From DATMBL01 sp050735975 (GTDB lineage Bacteria > Desulfobacterota > Binatia > UBA9968), in NCBI GenBank assembly GCA_050735975.1, contig JBOHVS010000233.1, forward strand, positions 1-5,082: 5,082 nucleotides of DNA, read 5' to 3'. Of the stretch, positions 4,975-5,082 are shown piece after piece. Every line of letters starts with the position of its first letter. Position 1 is the stretch's first letter. The translations under genes and the position numbers were made by a program. The notes beneath the pieces are model-generated. The model made no database searches. It saw only the letters and a list, made by a program, of their open reading frames with translations, and was not told where the DNA came from.

Positions 4975-5082
4975 CTAGGTCAATCCCATGCCGGCTAGTT
5001 CATCCAGCATCCGCTGATGGTGGGTGGCGGGCCAGTAAATGCGGCGGCATTCGGGACACCACGAAAACTTCTCCTGGGTTGC
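4975..5082 (-). CDS. Mut7-C RNase domain protein, C-terminal fragment (5' part beyond window)
   Basis: The last 35 codons of a protein, in frame from the window edge to TAG at 4975-4977: ATQEKFSWCPECRRIYWPAT, then HHQRMLDELAGMGLT. The CPEC pair followed by RRIYWP and H-x-x-RM is the second half of the zinc ribbon at the end of Mut7-C (PF01927, COG1656) proteins, whose main part is a PIN-like nuclease fold. Known of the family: a predicted RNase; its cellular role is poorly defined. The gene is too short to be picked up as a free-standing frame, because its start lies to the right of the window. It ends about 100 bases before the 5' end of the tRNA, a gap in which I see no other gene and no convincing promoter. 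Confidence 0.82.
   Translation of the reverse strand, partial: ATQEKFSWCPECRRIYWPATHHQRMLDELAGMGLT

Overview
The window is about 5.1 kb of bacterial chromosome, moderately GC-rich, and every recognisable gene lies on the minus strand, so the text below runs from right to left. The gene set is a molybdenum hydroxylase large subunit, an OsmC-like protein, a Mut7-C protein, a tRNA-Asn with encoded CCA, and REP-associated tyrosine transposases (RAYTs). This fits an environmental or soil bacterium of a proteobacterial (delta-like) or NC10/Rokubacteria-like type. That placement is an impression from gene content only; no marker gene here fixes the taxon.

Right part (5082 to about 4706): the last 35 codons of a Mut7-C zinc-ribbon protein, then a complete tRNA-Asn(GUU), then a short spacer with a small inverted repeat and a strong ribosome binding site. 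Centre (4706 to 1938): an intact 740-residue xanthine-dehydrogenase-family molybdopterin-binding subunit, followed after only 3 bases by an OsmC-family thiol protein. They look like a two-gene transcription unit. The FAD and 2Fe-2S subunits that such large subunits normally need are not next to it on either side within the window.

Left part (1938 to 1): a decayed, mobile-element-rich stretch. It starts with a redoxin (AhpC/TSA-like) gene that keeps a good ribosome binding site and about 35 native residues before running into unrelated sequence. Next is the first 40 codons of a minimal nucleotidyltransferase (MntA-type) gene, cut off before its metal-binding aspartates. Then comes an intact RAYT gene of 314 codons enclosed by 26-bp inverted repeats (25 of 26 positions match), giving a discrete 1003-bp element (576-1578). 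At the far left is a second, related RAYT gene broken by at least four frameshifts and running off the window edge.

The most interesting signal is the pair of RAYT genes. Each has, about 30 bases upstream of its start, a sequence that begins TAAGTCA and ends TGACCC on the plus strand but differs in the middle. This suggests two diverged transposase/end-sequence pairs. In the intact element the downstream repeat also supplies the last codons and the stop codon of the transposase. The metabolic part is a plausible functional pairing of a redox-active Mo enzyme with a peroxide-handling OsmC protein, and formerly also a redoxin.
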